Made by a program: the position numbers and the translations under genes
NCBI RefSeq assembly: GCF_039710355.1
Contig: NZ_JBDKWZ010000006.1
Location: 1-64,000, forward strand
Source: Rapidithrix thailandica
GTDB taxonomy: Bacteria; Bacteroidota; Bacteroidia; Cytophagales; Flammeovirgaceae
DNA length: 64,000 bases
Reading direction: 5' to 3'
Notes under the pieces: generated by a model
The model's database searches: none
Told to the model about the DNA's origin: nothing
What the model saw: the letters and a program-made list of their open reading frames with translations, nothing else
Part shown: one piece after another, positions 35,318-45,129 of the stretch
Layout of the letters: every line of letters starts with the position of its first letter
Numbering within the stretch: position 1 is the first letter of the stretch

Positions 35318-38300
35318 TTACACCGTTTTTTCTACAATATATTTTGGGTTTTGGAGCACCGGTAATGTGATTATAAATTCGGTACCATGACCCGGAAGCG
35401 AATGTACAGTAATCTTTCCATTGTGTTGTTCGATAATACCATAAGATATAGACAAACCTAACCCCGTCCCTTCTCCAATATCTTTGGTGGTAAAGAAGGG
35501 TTCAAAGATTTTGGATTTTAACTTTTCATCCAGGCCTAACCCCGTATCTTTGATGGATACCATCACTTTATGGCTGTTTTCATTCCAGGTTTTGATATAA
35601 ATCGTTCCTTTTGTTCCCACTGCCTGAATCGCATTGTTCAGAATATTCATAAAAACCTGGTTAATCCTCCCAATCTGACATTGCACTTTTGGCAGTTCTC
35701 TCAAGTCTTTCTCTACCTTGATCGTCTTTTTGAGTTTATTACTCAACAAGGTCAATGTAGACTCCAAACCTTCGTTCAGGTCTGCATACCGGAACACCCC
35801 GGCAGAGTCCATTCTCGAGAAGTGCCGCAGGCCGTCTACTATTTCGGCAGTGCGGTCGGTACCTTCTTTTATACCTTTTAAGAGAAGATCCACTTCCGAA
35901 AAGACCTCATTTACTTTCAATTGTTTATAAAGTGTGATCAAGGATTTTACCTCTTCTATTTCGATGGTAGTCTTATCAAAGGCTTCTACTTTATTCAATA
36001 CACTTTTGATAATGTCCAAATCTTTCAATAAAGGCTTGACACTTACACTCACAAAGTTAATCGGGTTATTGATTTCATGGGCAATACCAGCTGTTAATTG
36101 CCCCAAAGAAGCCATTTTTTCTGCTTCGATCAAATGACTTTGAGTGGACTTCAATTCTTTATGTGCATGATTTAGTTCGGCATAGGCCATCTCCAGTTTT
36201 CTGTTTTGCATGGACAATTCTTCATTCAAAACACGCATCTCTTCACTATATCGTTTGAGTTGTTCTTCGGTGATTTTGCGCAATGTAATATCCATAGATA
36301 CTCCTATCATCCGTGCAGGAGTGCCGTCTTCTTTATAATCGATGATGGCTCCTTTGGACAATATCCAGCGAAAACCGCCTTTTTTCAGTCTCACCCGGTA
36401 TTCCACTTCATACCGCGGCACTTCTCCGTTTAAATATGCCTGGAAGAAATTTTTGGTTTTTTCATAATCCTTTGGCACCAATGAATCCAACCAATCGTCC
36501 AGGGTGGCATAGCGGTAGCTTCTTGGAAAGCCATGCATTTTCGCACAGGCTTCGTCCCATATGGTACGTTCAAAGTTGGTATCCCAAGACCCTAAACGGG
36601 AAGCCTCCATAGCAAATTTAAGCCGGTTTTTACTTTCCTCCAATGCCTCATTGGTAGCTGCTAACGACTCCATCATGGTCGTAATTTCTTCGTTTTGTTG
36701 TTGAATTTCCTCGTTTTGCAACTGGATTTCCAAGTTCTTTTGATAGAGTTCTTCGTTAGTACTGCTCAACAAATGGTTTTGATGTTGGATTTTCTTCTGA
36801 GCAGCTTTGATTTCCGTCACATCAATCATTCCGAAGACCGTAGTCAAGTTACCTTCGTATTCAAACAGGCTGCCGGAAAGTGCCATCCACATTTTACGAC
36901 CGTTGATATTTAAAGGCACTTCCCAATTGTTGATGATTCCCTTTTCTTTTAACTCTAACATCATCTTCACCCGGTCTTCTTTGTTCTCATACAGTTCGAT
37001 AGAGCTGGCCTTCAACACCTCCTCGGGTTCATAGCCTAATAGTTCCAAGCCATTTTTGTTAGAATAAATGATCTTTCCGGTTTTATAGTCCGTCATCACC
37101 ACCGGAATAGGCAAACTTTCCAAAATCACCCTACGCAGGTTCTCACTTTGCTTCAGTTTCTCTTCGGCTTCTTTTTTATCGGTAATATCAAAACGAATGC
37201 TTAAAAACTGGTCGGTTTTTCCATCCTCGTTCATAAACGGAGAGATAACGGTGTCCACCCAAAAAAGCGTTCCGCTTTTCGAACGGTTACAGATTTCTCC
37301 CCTCCAAGTGTTTCCTTTGCGGACGGTAGCCCAAAGTTCGTCAAAGAAAGACTCGGGATGGTAACCCGAACGCAACATGTCAAAATTTCCTCCTATCAAT
37401 TCATGGGCTTCGTATCCGGTTAATTCCCTGTACTGTTCGTTTGCGTAGAGGATATTTCCTTGATCATCCGAAATAGTGACAAGGGCAGCAGTATCCAAGG
37501 CCCGGTTTTTCGTCATCATGTTCCGGTTAAGCTCTTTCAACTCGGCCAAAGCAGTTGACAATTCGTCTCTTTGTTCTTGTACCTGTTTGTTTTTCAACAT
37601 CAGTTGCCTTGTACGCTCCTCTACTTTCTCTTCCAACTTTTGATACACCAGCGCATTTTCAATCGCAATAGCCATTGGAGTTGACAGGAGTTTCAGGATT
37701 TCCACCCTGTTCCGGGTAAAAGCCCTGTCTGTCAGGTTGTTTTCAAGATAAAAAATCCCCACCGTCTTTTGCTTGGTGATCACGGGAAAACAGATTACTG
37801 ATTTGGGTTTATACTTTTTGTTATAAGGATCGTTTCCAAACTTCAACTCTTTACTCAAATCATCAAATACCATCATCTTATTGGTCCGGTCTACATAGCG
37901 AATCAATGAGTTGGGTTGTAATTGAGATGCTGACAAAGCAGTATTGCGAGACAAGGTAAACCGTCCATTGGTCATGGAAGCAATGGGCAAGAGTTCTTCT
38001 TTCTGCCGGGTAATCAACACGGCCTTTTCTGCTCCGGCATTTTCAATGAGTAAAGCCAGCATTTTCTTCAACAAACGGGGCAATTGTACTTCCCGGGCCA
38101 AGGTTTCGGAAACTTTGAGTACGCTCAGTACATCGATAGAGACGGTAGAGGAAGTGGTTGAGCTGGATACATAACTCTGCCCTGTCAGATTGGGGAGCCC
38201 CGGATAAAAGGAAGAGGAGATGGTGGCTCCTTTGTCCCAAGTAGTGGAATTTAAAGTGGCGGAATATTTTGCTTCCAGCTGGTCTACTTTGGTTTTTGCC

Positions 38301-41300
38301 CCCCAGATTTGATACTTATACCGGGCTTCGGTAAGGTAAGTACGGGCAACTTTATCCATATTTTGACTTCTGGCAAACTCTCCGGCCATCTCGTTGATCA
38401 ATGCCTCGTCAAACAAAGCTCCTACTTTGGCGGCTTGTTTGGCGGCTTGGTCGTAAAGCTGCATAGCTTCCCAAAAGCGTCCATACTGCTTGGCCAGTTC
38501 CGCTTTTACCAAGCTTAATTTATGGGCAAAATTTTCAGGAGCATGTGCGGCCAAGCCCTCCAATTCCGGCAAGGATTTTTCAATGGCGGCCAATTGAAGG
38601 TGTTCACCTTCTTTAATATTGGCCAGCGCAATCAATACTTTATAATAACTAAAGGTAGGTTTAAAATATGCCCCCACCGTTTCAGTTTTGTATTGCTCGG
38701 CCAGTTGTGCAAACTCTTCTGCTTTTTGATAATTTCTAAAAATATAATGCAAGATGGCTTTTGCCCCGTTCCAGTTAAAAGACAGTACTTTGGAACGATT
38801 CCAATCCACTTTTTCAAAAGCATCGGTTTCATCAAAAGCTTTTCCGTTAAGCAAAGCAGGTTGTTTCCCTCCCTCAGACAGGTTGTACAACACCTGTAAG
38901 AAAAGACTGGAGGTTAAAAAATTATATTTGAGGCGATAAGGCTTAATTTCTTCCAGCATCCTTTCCAACTTTGCCTTGGCAAAGTCCACATTCTTACACG
39001 TAAAAAACTGCCCCATTGCATAGTTGGTCATCGCATACCCTGCATACTCAATATCGCCTATTCCGATGCCCTCTTTCACCAGTTTGCCTAACTCTTCCAC
39101 ATTATCAGACATATTGTCTTTGTAATAGGAAATATAATTATAGTACAGATAGCGAACCCTTAATTCGATTTCTTTATCCGGGTACTTTTTGGTTAATTCT
39201 ATTCCCAACTTTCCCAGATCGTATCCCAGATCAATTTCGTCTAGCGAATCACAAAGCTGGATAGCTTTCAAACAGATAGCAAAAGAGGCGTATTTGGAGA
39301 GCCCATATTCGTTGACCATCCCCATCATTGCATCAATTTTATAGCGCATTACTTGTGGGGCAGAGCTGTAGTATACAGGCATCATTGCAATGAGTATACG
39401 CATAATAGCCAAATGATAGGGGTCTTTCATTTCAGGCAGCTGTTGTATGGTCTTGAAATCAATCTCTTTGGAGAGAAAGGCTTCCTGTTGAAAACCCAAC
39501 ACTTCCAACATCCTTTCCCCTTCTTCCAGCATTACTTTTTGATTTCCTTTCTGCGCCAGATAGCGGATTTTCAACTCAAATACATCCACCTTGTCATGAA
39601 CGTTACGGATTTGCTGTTCTAGTTCCACAATAAAGGTTTCCGCCTTGTCTTCATCTTGCAATAGATAAGCAATGCGAATGGCTTCATTGTACAACCTTAA
39701 CACTTCAGCATAATCGGACTCCCAACGCTTCCCATCCACCAACTTGAGGCCTTTTTCTATAAAAACCATCGCTTCGGCATAGGTCAATACATCCCTGGCT
39801 TTTATAGCCGCATTCAGGAAAAGGCCCAACAAGGCTTTGGCCGGGGGCTTTTCTTCTTGTAAACACTGATCCACTTGAAGAAAACGGGCTATTTCAAAGA
39901 CTTTTTGTGTAGTATCTTTCTCCCTCAATTCTTCCCAGAAAAACAAGGCCACTGCATGGGGAATCTGTTTCTTCTCATCCCCTTTTAATAAATTATAGGT
40001 AGCTTCAAAAAACGTATCATGAGAAAACTTCAACAATACCTTGCTTGCCACTTCTTTCCCGCTATTGGCATGAAGCAACTGATACTCTAAGTTAATCGGA
40101 ATGACAAATTGTTGTTCGATAGCCGGAGTCAGTATTTCCAACACCTCTTTGGGGGCCTTCCCTCCTATTTGGGAGAGGGCATACAAACTGAACGGATTCC
40201 CTACGCAGGAAGCAATTTTCAACAAGTACAGGCACTCTTCCGGTAAGGTATTGATTTTCAAAATATTGTACTCTGCCAGTTGCTTGGATAAATTGACCTG
40301 TTGGATTTGCTTCTCATCCCACACCCATTGTTTTTTTTGAAGAGTCAATACTCCGTCTTCTTTCAAACTATGTAAGGTCTGCCAAATATCAAATGGGTTC
40401 CCGGAAGTACGTTCGTATAATATTTTGCTGAGCCAACCCGTCTGGGAGGGTTCCCGCTTCAGGATTGCGCTGACCATTTCATTAACAGCCAGATAATCCA
40501 TGGGTTCAAGTGGATGTAAGGTAAAATTGCTTGTTTTAATTCCGGGTAAGCCTCCTGTCAAGGCTAAGAGTTCAGGGCCTTGCCGGCAAGCCGCACTGAT
40601 CATACAATAGGGAATACAGGGGTCTTTGATGACCTCTGTAAAAAAATCCGAGGTAGAGGTATCGGCCTGATGGAGGTTATCAATAAATACCAACAATGGC
40701 TTTCTGAATGAAGTCACACAACCGAAAAGTTTTTTGATCAAGTAAAAATTACTACTCTTCTGTGTTAAAAAATGACCTTGTTTCAATTCGCTGGCCCTAA
40801 TTCCCAATACTAATTGCAGACGTGGAAACAATGCCACCAGCCGGGAAGCTTGGGGGCCCAGTTCCATGATAATTTTTTCGCGGAAAGCCGTCAGTTTTCC
40901 ATCGCTTTCCGAAAGCAGGCAATCCACCAGTCCATGAATTATTTTTTGGACCCCACCCAGCGGAATGTTCTTCATTTGTGCATCACATTCAACTTCCACA
41001 TAGTAACATTCGGCAAGACAGGTTCTGGCGAATTCTTTTAACAAGAGGGATTTCCCCAAGCCGGGTTTTCCGGTTAATAAAACCGTAAGATTTTCTCCAT
41101 TTTTAACAAACTCCCATTGGTCGGCTAAAAACGAGAATTCTTTATCCCTTCCAAAAAGCTTTTCCGGTTTCGGTAAAGAATTGGAGACATCTGCAAATCC
41201 CAATTCAAAGGACGGAATATTCTTGGTTTGAGCTAAAAACTGAATTTTGTTCAAATCGACAATCAGCCCTTGGACCGTTTGGTAGCGCTCTTCTGGCAAT

Positions 41301-42037
41301 TTGGCCAAAAGTTTTACAACTAAATCGGAAAGAATTTCGGGTATGGCGGGATTGAGAGCTTTGGGCTCTATTACTTTTTTGGCAAGGTGTTGATGAATCA
41401 CCGACAGAGGATCTTTGGCAGTAAACGGCAGACGTCCTGTCAACAGTTCATAAAAAACGACTCCCAAAGAATACAAATCACTTCGTTGGTCAACATTGCG
41501 ATTCGTCCGGCCGGTTTGCTCCGGTGAGATATAGCTTAATGTACCATGAAGGTGGGTTACAGATTGATTCGTAGCCAAGTCGGGATGCAAACGGGAGGAC
41601 AATCCAAAGTCAATCAGCACCACCTTTCCGGCATCATCCAAGAGGATATTGTTGCTCTTCAAATCATTATGCATATAGTGATGCTGATGAATAACCTTCA
41701 GCAGTTTGGCACATTGAATGGCAATAGTCAGAAATTGCGGGATGGGTATGGCCCCTTTTTCGACCAACTCTTTTAGAGAGCATCCCTCCACGTATTCCAT
41801 CACTAAAGCCTGATGCCCATCGACAATGGTTTTTGCCAGTACCTTTCGAATTCCCGGAGACTGTACCTCTTGCGTAAATGTGTATTCATTATTAAAACGG
41901 GCTATTTGCCAGAGATCCGGATATTCCAGGCTCATTACTTTCATTACCTTTGGCGGCCCATCGCCTTCATTTTTCAGGTAGATACGCGTCCTATCACTAG
42001 CATAGATTAGCTGCTCCTGATCTAATGTATATTTCAT
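35318..42037 (-). CDS. Giant Ser/Thr kinase - AAA ATPase - GAF/PAS histidine kinase
   Basis: 2239 residues, no membrane helix. Order: Ser/Thr kinase (1-275) with Lys33, catalytic HND (123-125, in MHNDLKSNNIL) and DFG (143-145), activation segment SPEQTGR; AAA/STAND ATPase with Walker A GKPGLGKS (about 324-331); a long TPR-like helical region (about 600-1250); GAF (about 1290-1460); PAS domains near 1505, 1640 and 1800; HisKA with phospho-His near 1987 in GIAHEINNP; HATPase (about 2090-2225) with NILNNAIQA and GTGLGLSISYG. This trifunctional architecture is known in cyanobacteria, myxobacteria and Bacteroidota. HND in place of HRD occurs in this subfamily. First gene of the relay. Confidence 0.93.
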   Translation of the reverse strand: MKYTLDQEQLIYASDRTRIYLKNEGDGPPKVMKVMSLEYPDLWQIARFNNEYTFTQEVQSPGIRKVLAKTIVDGHQALVMEYVEGCSLKELVEKGAIPIPQFLTIAIQCAKLLKVIHQHHYMHNDLKSNNILLDDAGKVVLIDFGLSSRLHPDLATNQSVTHLHGTLSYISPEQTGRTNRNVDQRSDLYSLGVVFYELLTGRLPFTAKDPLSVIHQHLAKKVIEPKALNPAIPEILSDLVVKLLAKLPEERYQTVQGLIVDLNKIQFLAQTKNIPSFELGFADVSNSLPKPEKLFGRDKEFSFLADQWEFVKNGENLTVLLTGKPGLGKSLLLKEFARTCLAECYYVEVECDAQMKNIPLGGVQKIIHGLVDCLLSESDGKLTAFREKIIMELGPQASRLVALFPRLQLVLGIRASELKQGHFLTQKSSNFYLIKKLFGCVTSFRKPLLVFIDNLHQADTSTSDFFTEVIKDPCIPYCMISAACRQGPELLALTGGLPGIKTSNFTLHPLEPMDYLAVNEMVSAILKREPSQTGWLSKILYERTSGNPFDIWQTLHSLKEDGVLTLQKKQWVWDEKQIQQVNLSKQLAEYNILKINTLPEECLYLLKIASCVGNPFSLYALSQIGGKAPKEVLEILTPAIEQQFVIPINLEYQLLHANSGKEVASKVLLKFSHDTFFEATYNLLKGDEKKQIPHAVALFFWEELREKDTTQKVFEIARFLQVDQCLQEEKPPAKALLGLFLNAAIKARDVLTYAEAMVFIEKGLKLVDGKRWESDYAEVLRLYNEAIRIAYLLQDEDKAETFIVELEQQIRNVHDKVDVFELKIRYLAQKGNQKVMLEEGERMLEVLGFQQEAFLSKEIDFKTIQQLPEMKDPYHLAIMRILIAMMPVYYSSAPQVMRYKIDAMMGMVNEYGLSKYASFAICLKAIQLCDSLDEIDLGYDLGKLGIELTKKYPDKEIELRVRYLYYNYISYYKDNMSDNVEELGKLVKEGIGIGDIEYAGYAMTNYAMGQFFTCKNVDFAKAKLERMLEEIKPYRLKYNFLTSSLFLQVLYNLSEGGKQPALLNGKAFDETDAFEKVDWNRSKVLSFNWNGAKAILHYIFRNYQKAEEFAQLAEQYKTETVGAYFKPTFSYYKVLIALANIKEGEHLQLAAIEKSLPELEGLAAHAPENFAHKLSLVKAELAKQYGRFWEAMQLYDQAAKQAAKVGALFDEALINEMAGEFARSQNMDKVARTYLTEARYKYQIWGAKTKVDQLEAKYSATLNSTTWDKGATISSSFYPGLPNLTGQSYVSSSTTSSTVSIDVLSVLKVSETLAREVQLPRLLKKMLALLIENAGAEKAVLITRQKEELLPIASMTNGRFTLSRNTALSASQLQPNSLIRYVDRTNKMMVFDDLSKELKFGNDPYNKKYKPKSVICFPVITKQKTVGIFYLENNLTDRAFTRNRVEILKLLSTPMAIAIENALVYQKLEEKVEERTRQLMLKNKQVQEQRDELSTALAELKELNRNMMTKNRALDTAALVTISDDQGNILYANEQYRELTGYEAHELIGGNFDMLRSGYHPESFFDELWATVRKGNTWRGEICNRSKSGTLFWVDTVISPFMNEDGKTDQFLSIRFDITDKKEAEEKLKQSENLRRVILESLPIPVVMTDYKTGKIIYSNKNGLELLGYEPEEVLKASSIELYENKEDRVKMMLELKEKGIINNWEVPLNINGRKMWMALSGSLFEYEGNLTTVFGMIDVTEIKAAQKKIQHQNHLLSSTNEELYQKNLEIQLQNEEIQQQNEEITTMMESLAATNEALEESKNRLKFAMEASRLGSWDTNFERTIWDEACAKMHGFPRSYRYATLDDWLDSLVPKDYEKTKNFFQAYLNGEVPRYEVEYRVRLKKGGFRWILSKGAIIDYKEDGTPARMIGVSMDITLRKITEEQLKRYSEEMRVLNEELSMQNRKLEMAYAELNHAHKELKSTQSHLIEAEKMASLGQLTAGIAHEINNPINFVSVSVKPLLKDLDIIKSVLNKVEAFDKTTIEIEEVKSLITLYKQLKVNEVFSEVDLLLKGIKEGTDRTAEIVDGLRHFSRMDSAGVFRYADLNEGLESTLTLLSNKLKKTIKVEKDLRELPKVQCQIGRINQVFMNILNNAIQAVGTKGTIYIKTWNENSHKVMVSIKDTGLGLDEKLKSKIFEPFFTTKDIGEGTGLGLSISYGIIEQHNGKITVHSLPGHGTEFIITLPVLQNPKYIVEKTV

Positions 42038-42903
42038 TTGTTAAGTTGAGTAATTGACACTTACTATTTCACATAGTCTGCATATCGAAAAGCAAGAATT
42101 TGGTTTATAATATAGCAAAAAATTCTCTGGGGAAACAGCCTTTAAGGGATAAATATGTCCTGAAAGAGATATCTTTACGCTTGTCGAGGAGATACCTCTC
42201 AATCTTTGCCCTCCTTTTGGCAATGGCCGTTGCCTTTACATTGTATTTCAAAGAATTCTTTTTGCTCAATTTAATCTTTCTCTTACGCGAATGCTTTTTT
42301 CACATGATTGCGTTTTAAACATAAAGAACTCAATACTACGTATTTTCATTCCCCGGATTTGCACTTATTTTATACAAACCGGAATTTCTAAAAGAAAAAT
42401 CTCAGTGAGATACAATAAGGACGTATCCAGAAAGACTTTCCCCTATAGAAGCCTGCTTTTTTATCGCATTTTTTTCGGGTACCGTATCATCCTCATTTCC
42501 CATTACTAACTCGAACGATAACCAGGAGCCGTGTATGTACTCGGCACATTGTTAGGATCATCAATTCTTTGTTACTTAAACAGCTTCTTTTAGGAATTTT
42601 CAAAGAATTCACACTGGTCTAAAAACATTCTCTACACAAGGGCCGTTGTTTAACAAAATTCTCAAACAAATGCCCTGTTCGAAATAAGAACAAGGAGCAT
42701 ATTTTTTCAACTGACATTTGATTTTTTAGGCTAGTTTTAGGAAAGTTATCTCAAGAAAAACCCCTGGCAACTTGCCAGGGGTTTTTCTGTTTGGTTCCCA
42801 GACAAGAGGGAAAAACAGGAAAATTCCCGAAAATTCTTGCCTTCGTTTATTGCGTTCCTCCTTGGATTATTCATCTTTGCTTTGAAAACAGAAGCAAGAA
42901 ACT
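42038..42903. other. Intergenic region between divergent kinase and GH3 genes
   Basis: 866 bp. Short frames (for example 42100-42318, with a hydrophobic stretch) lack family resemblance or start signals. The one clear structure is the strong terminator at 42754-42788, which has no gene before it on either strand. Confidence 0.45.
42754..42788. terminator. Orphan strong terminator
   Basis: A 17-bp perfect stem, AGAAAAACCCCTGGCAA facing TTGCCAGGGGTTTTTCT, with a single-base loop gap in the printed strand and T-runs both ways. The flanking genes are divergent, so it ends neither. A short untranslated or small-ORF transcript must be assumed for it to have a use. Confidence 0.8.
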
Positions 42904-44406
42904 ATGGGTATCAGATCTGTACTAAGCAAGCCTTTGGCCGCCTTTGTATACCGGCAGCAACAGGCTTGGGCTTTACAAGCAGCAAAGACACAACAAAACG
43001 TATTTGGGAGCCTGATCAAAACGGCTTCGTCTACTCATTTTGGGAAAGACCATGCCTTTGATGAAATCAAAACCTATGAGGATTTCAAGAAACGGGTACC
43101 CATTCGCGATTATGAAGCGCTCAAACCTTATATAGAAAAAATAATTACCGGGACACAAGATGTGCTTTGGCCTGGAAAACCGGTATATTTTGCCAAAACA
43201 TCCGGTACCACTTCCGGAACAAAATATATTCCTATTACCAAAGCGTCTATTCCCAATCATATCAACTCAGCAAAAAATGCCTTGCTGAGCTATATTCACA
43301 CGACAGGAAATAGTCAATTTTTAGACAAAAAACTAATCTTCTTATCCGGAAGCCCGGTATTGGATACCAAAGGAGACATCCTTACCGGAAGGCTATCCGG
43401 CATTGTCAATCACCATGTGCCCGGATATCTACGAACCAATCAAATGCCCAGCTATCCGACAAACTGTATAGAGGATTGGGAAGAAAAGCTTGAGAAAATC
43501 ATTGATGAGACATTAACACAACCTATGTCTTTGATTTCAGGAATCCCCCCTTGGGTGCAGATGTATTTTGACCGGATTACGGAGAAAACCGGTAAGAAAA
43601 TCAAAGATATCTTTCCGGATTTTTCATTATTTGTCTATGGAGGGGTCAACTTTGAGCCTTACCGGGCAAAACTATTTGACTCCATAGGTAAACCCATTGA
43701 TTCGATTGAAACATACCCTGCCTCCGAAGGCTTTATTGCTTACCAGGATTCACAGGTAGACCCGGGATTGCTTCTGCTATTGAACAGTGGTATTTTCTTT
43801 GAATTCATCCCCACGGAAGAATACTTCAATGAAAACCCTACCCGCTTACGAATTGAAGAAGTTGAGTTGGATAAGAACTATGCTTTGATCATTAATTCCA
43901 ATGCAGGTTTATGGGGTTACTCCATTGGAGATACCGTAAAGTTTATTTCCAAAGACCCGTATCGCTTGTTGGTTACCGGAAGGATTAAGCATTTTATTTC
44001 TGCTTTTGGAGAGCATGTGATCGGAGAAGAGGTGGAACAAGCCATGCGGTATGCCATGAGCCAACACCCGGAGGTTGCCATTTCGGAATTTTCGGTTGCT
44101 CCTCAAGTAAATCCAATGGAAGGCTTGCCTCATCATGAATGGTTGGTGGCCTTTGAACGCTTACCCACAGACCTCAATGCTTTTGAAAAAACACTTGACC
44201 AAAAGTTGTGTGAGCTCAATTCCTATTATGAGGATTTGATTCAAGGAAATATTTTGCAAACACTGAAAATCAGCCCATTGCAAAGTGATGCTTTCCAACA
44301 ATATATGAAATCTATAGGAAAATTGGGCGGGCAAAATAAAGTTCCTCGACTTGCCAATGACCGGAAAATTGCCGACCAAATTAACCAATATACCTTAAAC
44401 GGGTAA
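42904..44406 (+). CDS. GH3-family acyl-adenylate/amide synthetase-like protein
   Basis: 500 residues. Matches the GH3 (auxin-responsive promoter) family: FGKDHAFDEIKTYEDFKKRVPIRDYE, ATP motif AKTSGTTSGTKYIPITK (about 97-113), YPASEGFIAYQ and the C-terminal GRIKHFISAFGEHVIGEEVEQA. The family is part of the ANL superfamily and in plants conjugates amino acids to acyl acids; bacterial roles are mostly unknown. The tag gene follows 40 nt later on the same strand, so the two may share a transcript. Confidence 0.88.
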   Translation: MGIRSVLSKPLAAFVYRQQQAWALQAAKTQQNVFGSLIKTASSTHFGKDHAFDEIKTYEDFKKRVPIRDYEALKPYIEKIITGTQDVLWPGKPVYFAKTSGTTSGTKYIPITKASIPNHINSAKNALLSYIHTTGNSQFLDKKLIFLSGSPVLDTKGDILTGRLSGIVNHHVPGYLRTNQMPSYPTNCIEDWEEKLEKIIDETLTQPMSLISGIPPWVQMYFDRITEKTGKKIKDIFPDFSLFVYGGVNFEPYRAKLFDSIGKPIDSIETYPASEGFIAYQDSQVDPGLLLLLNSGIFFEFIPTEEYFNENPTRLRIEEVELDKNYALIINSNAGLWGYSIGDTVKFISKDPYRLLVTGRIKHFISAFGEHVIGEEVEQAMRYAMSQHPEVAISEFSVAPQVNPMEGLPHHEWLVAFERLPTDLNAFEKTLDQKLCELNSYYEDLIQGNILQTLKISPLQSDAFQQYMKSIGKLGGQNKVPRLANDRKIADQINQYTLNG

Positions 44407-44446
44407 TCGTCAAATACCTTTATTAAAAGAAAGCATTATCAAAACC

Positions 44447-45031
44447 ATGGAAAAGCAGCGATGTAAATGGGCAAACCCTAAAAATAAACTTTACATTCAA
44501 TACCATGATGAAGAATGGGGGGTCCCGGTGCACGATGACCAAGTCTTATTTGAATTTATCGTATTGGAAAGTGCTCAAGCCGGATTGAGCTGGGAAACGG
44601 TATTGAACAAACGGGAAAACTACCGGATAGCTTTTGATCAATTCGATCCTGAAAAAGTGGCGACCTACGATAACGAAAAAATAGAAACCTTACTACAAAA
44701 TCCTGGCATTATACGTAACCGGGCAAAAGTGGCCGCAGCAGTAAACAATGCGCAAAAATTCCTGGAAATACAAGCAGCTTATGGCTCTTTTGATCAATAT
44801 ATCTGGCAATTTGTTGAAGGCACGCCCAAAGTGAACCATTGGAAATCCAATGAAGAAGTGCCTGCCACTACTGCCGAATCCGATGCATTAAGCAAAGATT
44901 TAAAACAAAAAGGATTTAAATTTATGGGCAGCACTATATGCTATGCCCATATGCAAGCAACCGGTATGGTAAATGATCATACGTTGGATTGTTTCCGGTA
45001 TGCGGAATTAAAAAACGGTCACTTAAAATAA
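44447..45031 (+). CDS. tag: DNA-3-methyladenine glycosylase I
   Basis: 194 residues, usual Tag length. N-terminal RCKWANP with the zinc Cys, YHDEEWGVPVHDD with the zinc His, LESAQAGLSWETVL with the base-recognition Glu/Trp, and the C-terminal VNDHTLDCF supplying the other zinc His and Cys. Removes 3-methyladenine from alkylated DNA. Transcribed behind the GH3 gene; a terminator overlaps the stop codon. Confidence 0.96.
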   Translation: MEKQRCKWANPKNKLYIQYHDEEWGVPVHDDQVLFEFIVLESAQAGLSWETVLNKRENYRIAFDQFDPEKVATYDNEKIETLLQNPGIIRNRAKVAAAVNNAQKFLEIQAAYGSFDQYIWQFVEGTPKVNHWKSNEEVPATTAESDALSKDLKQKGFKFMGSTICYAHMQATGMVNDHTLDCFRYAELKNGHLK

Positions 45032-45042
45032 GTGACCGTTCC
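45014..45042 (+). terminator. Terminator overlapping the tag stop codon
   Basis: AACGGTCACTT (45014-45024) pairs with AAGTGACCGTT (45030-45040). The loop contains the stop. The T-run after it is short. Confidence 0.65.
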
Positions 45043-45129
45043 GAATTTCATCCATTATGAAAACGATTTATCAAAAGTTGAATGACAAGCATTCCAACTC
45101 TTATATAGATAACTCGCATTGTACATTTC

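Noticed and set aside
42100..42318. 72-codon ORF with a hydrophobic stretch
   Set aside because: No promoter or start signal, and no family resemblance; divergent leader region of the giant kinase.
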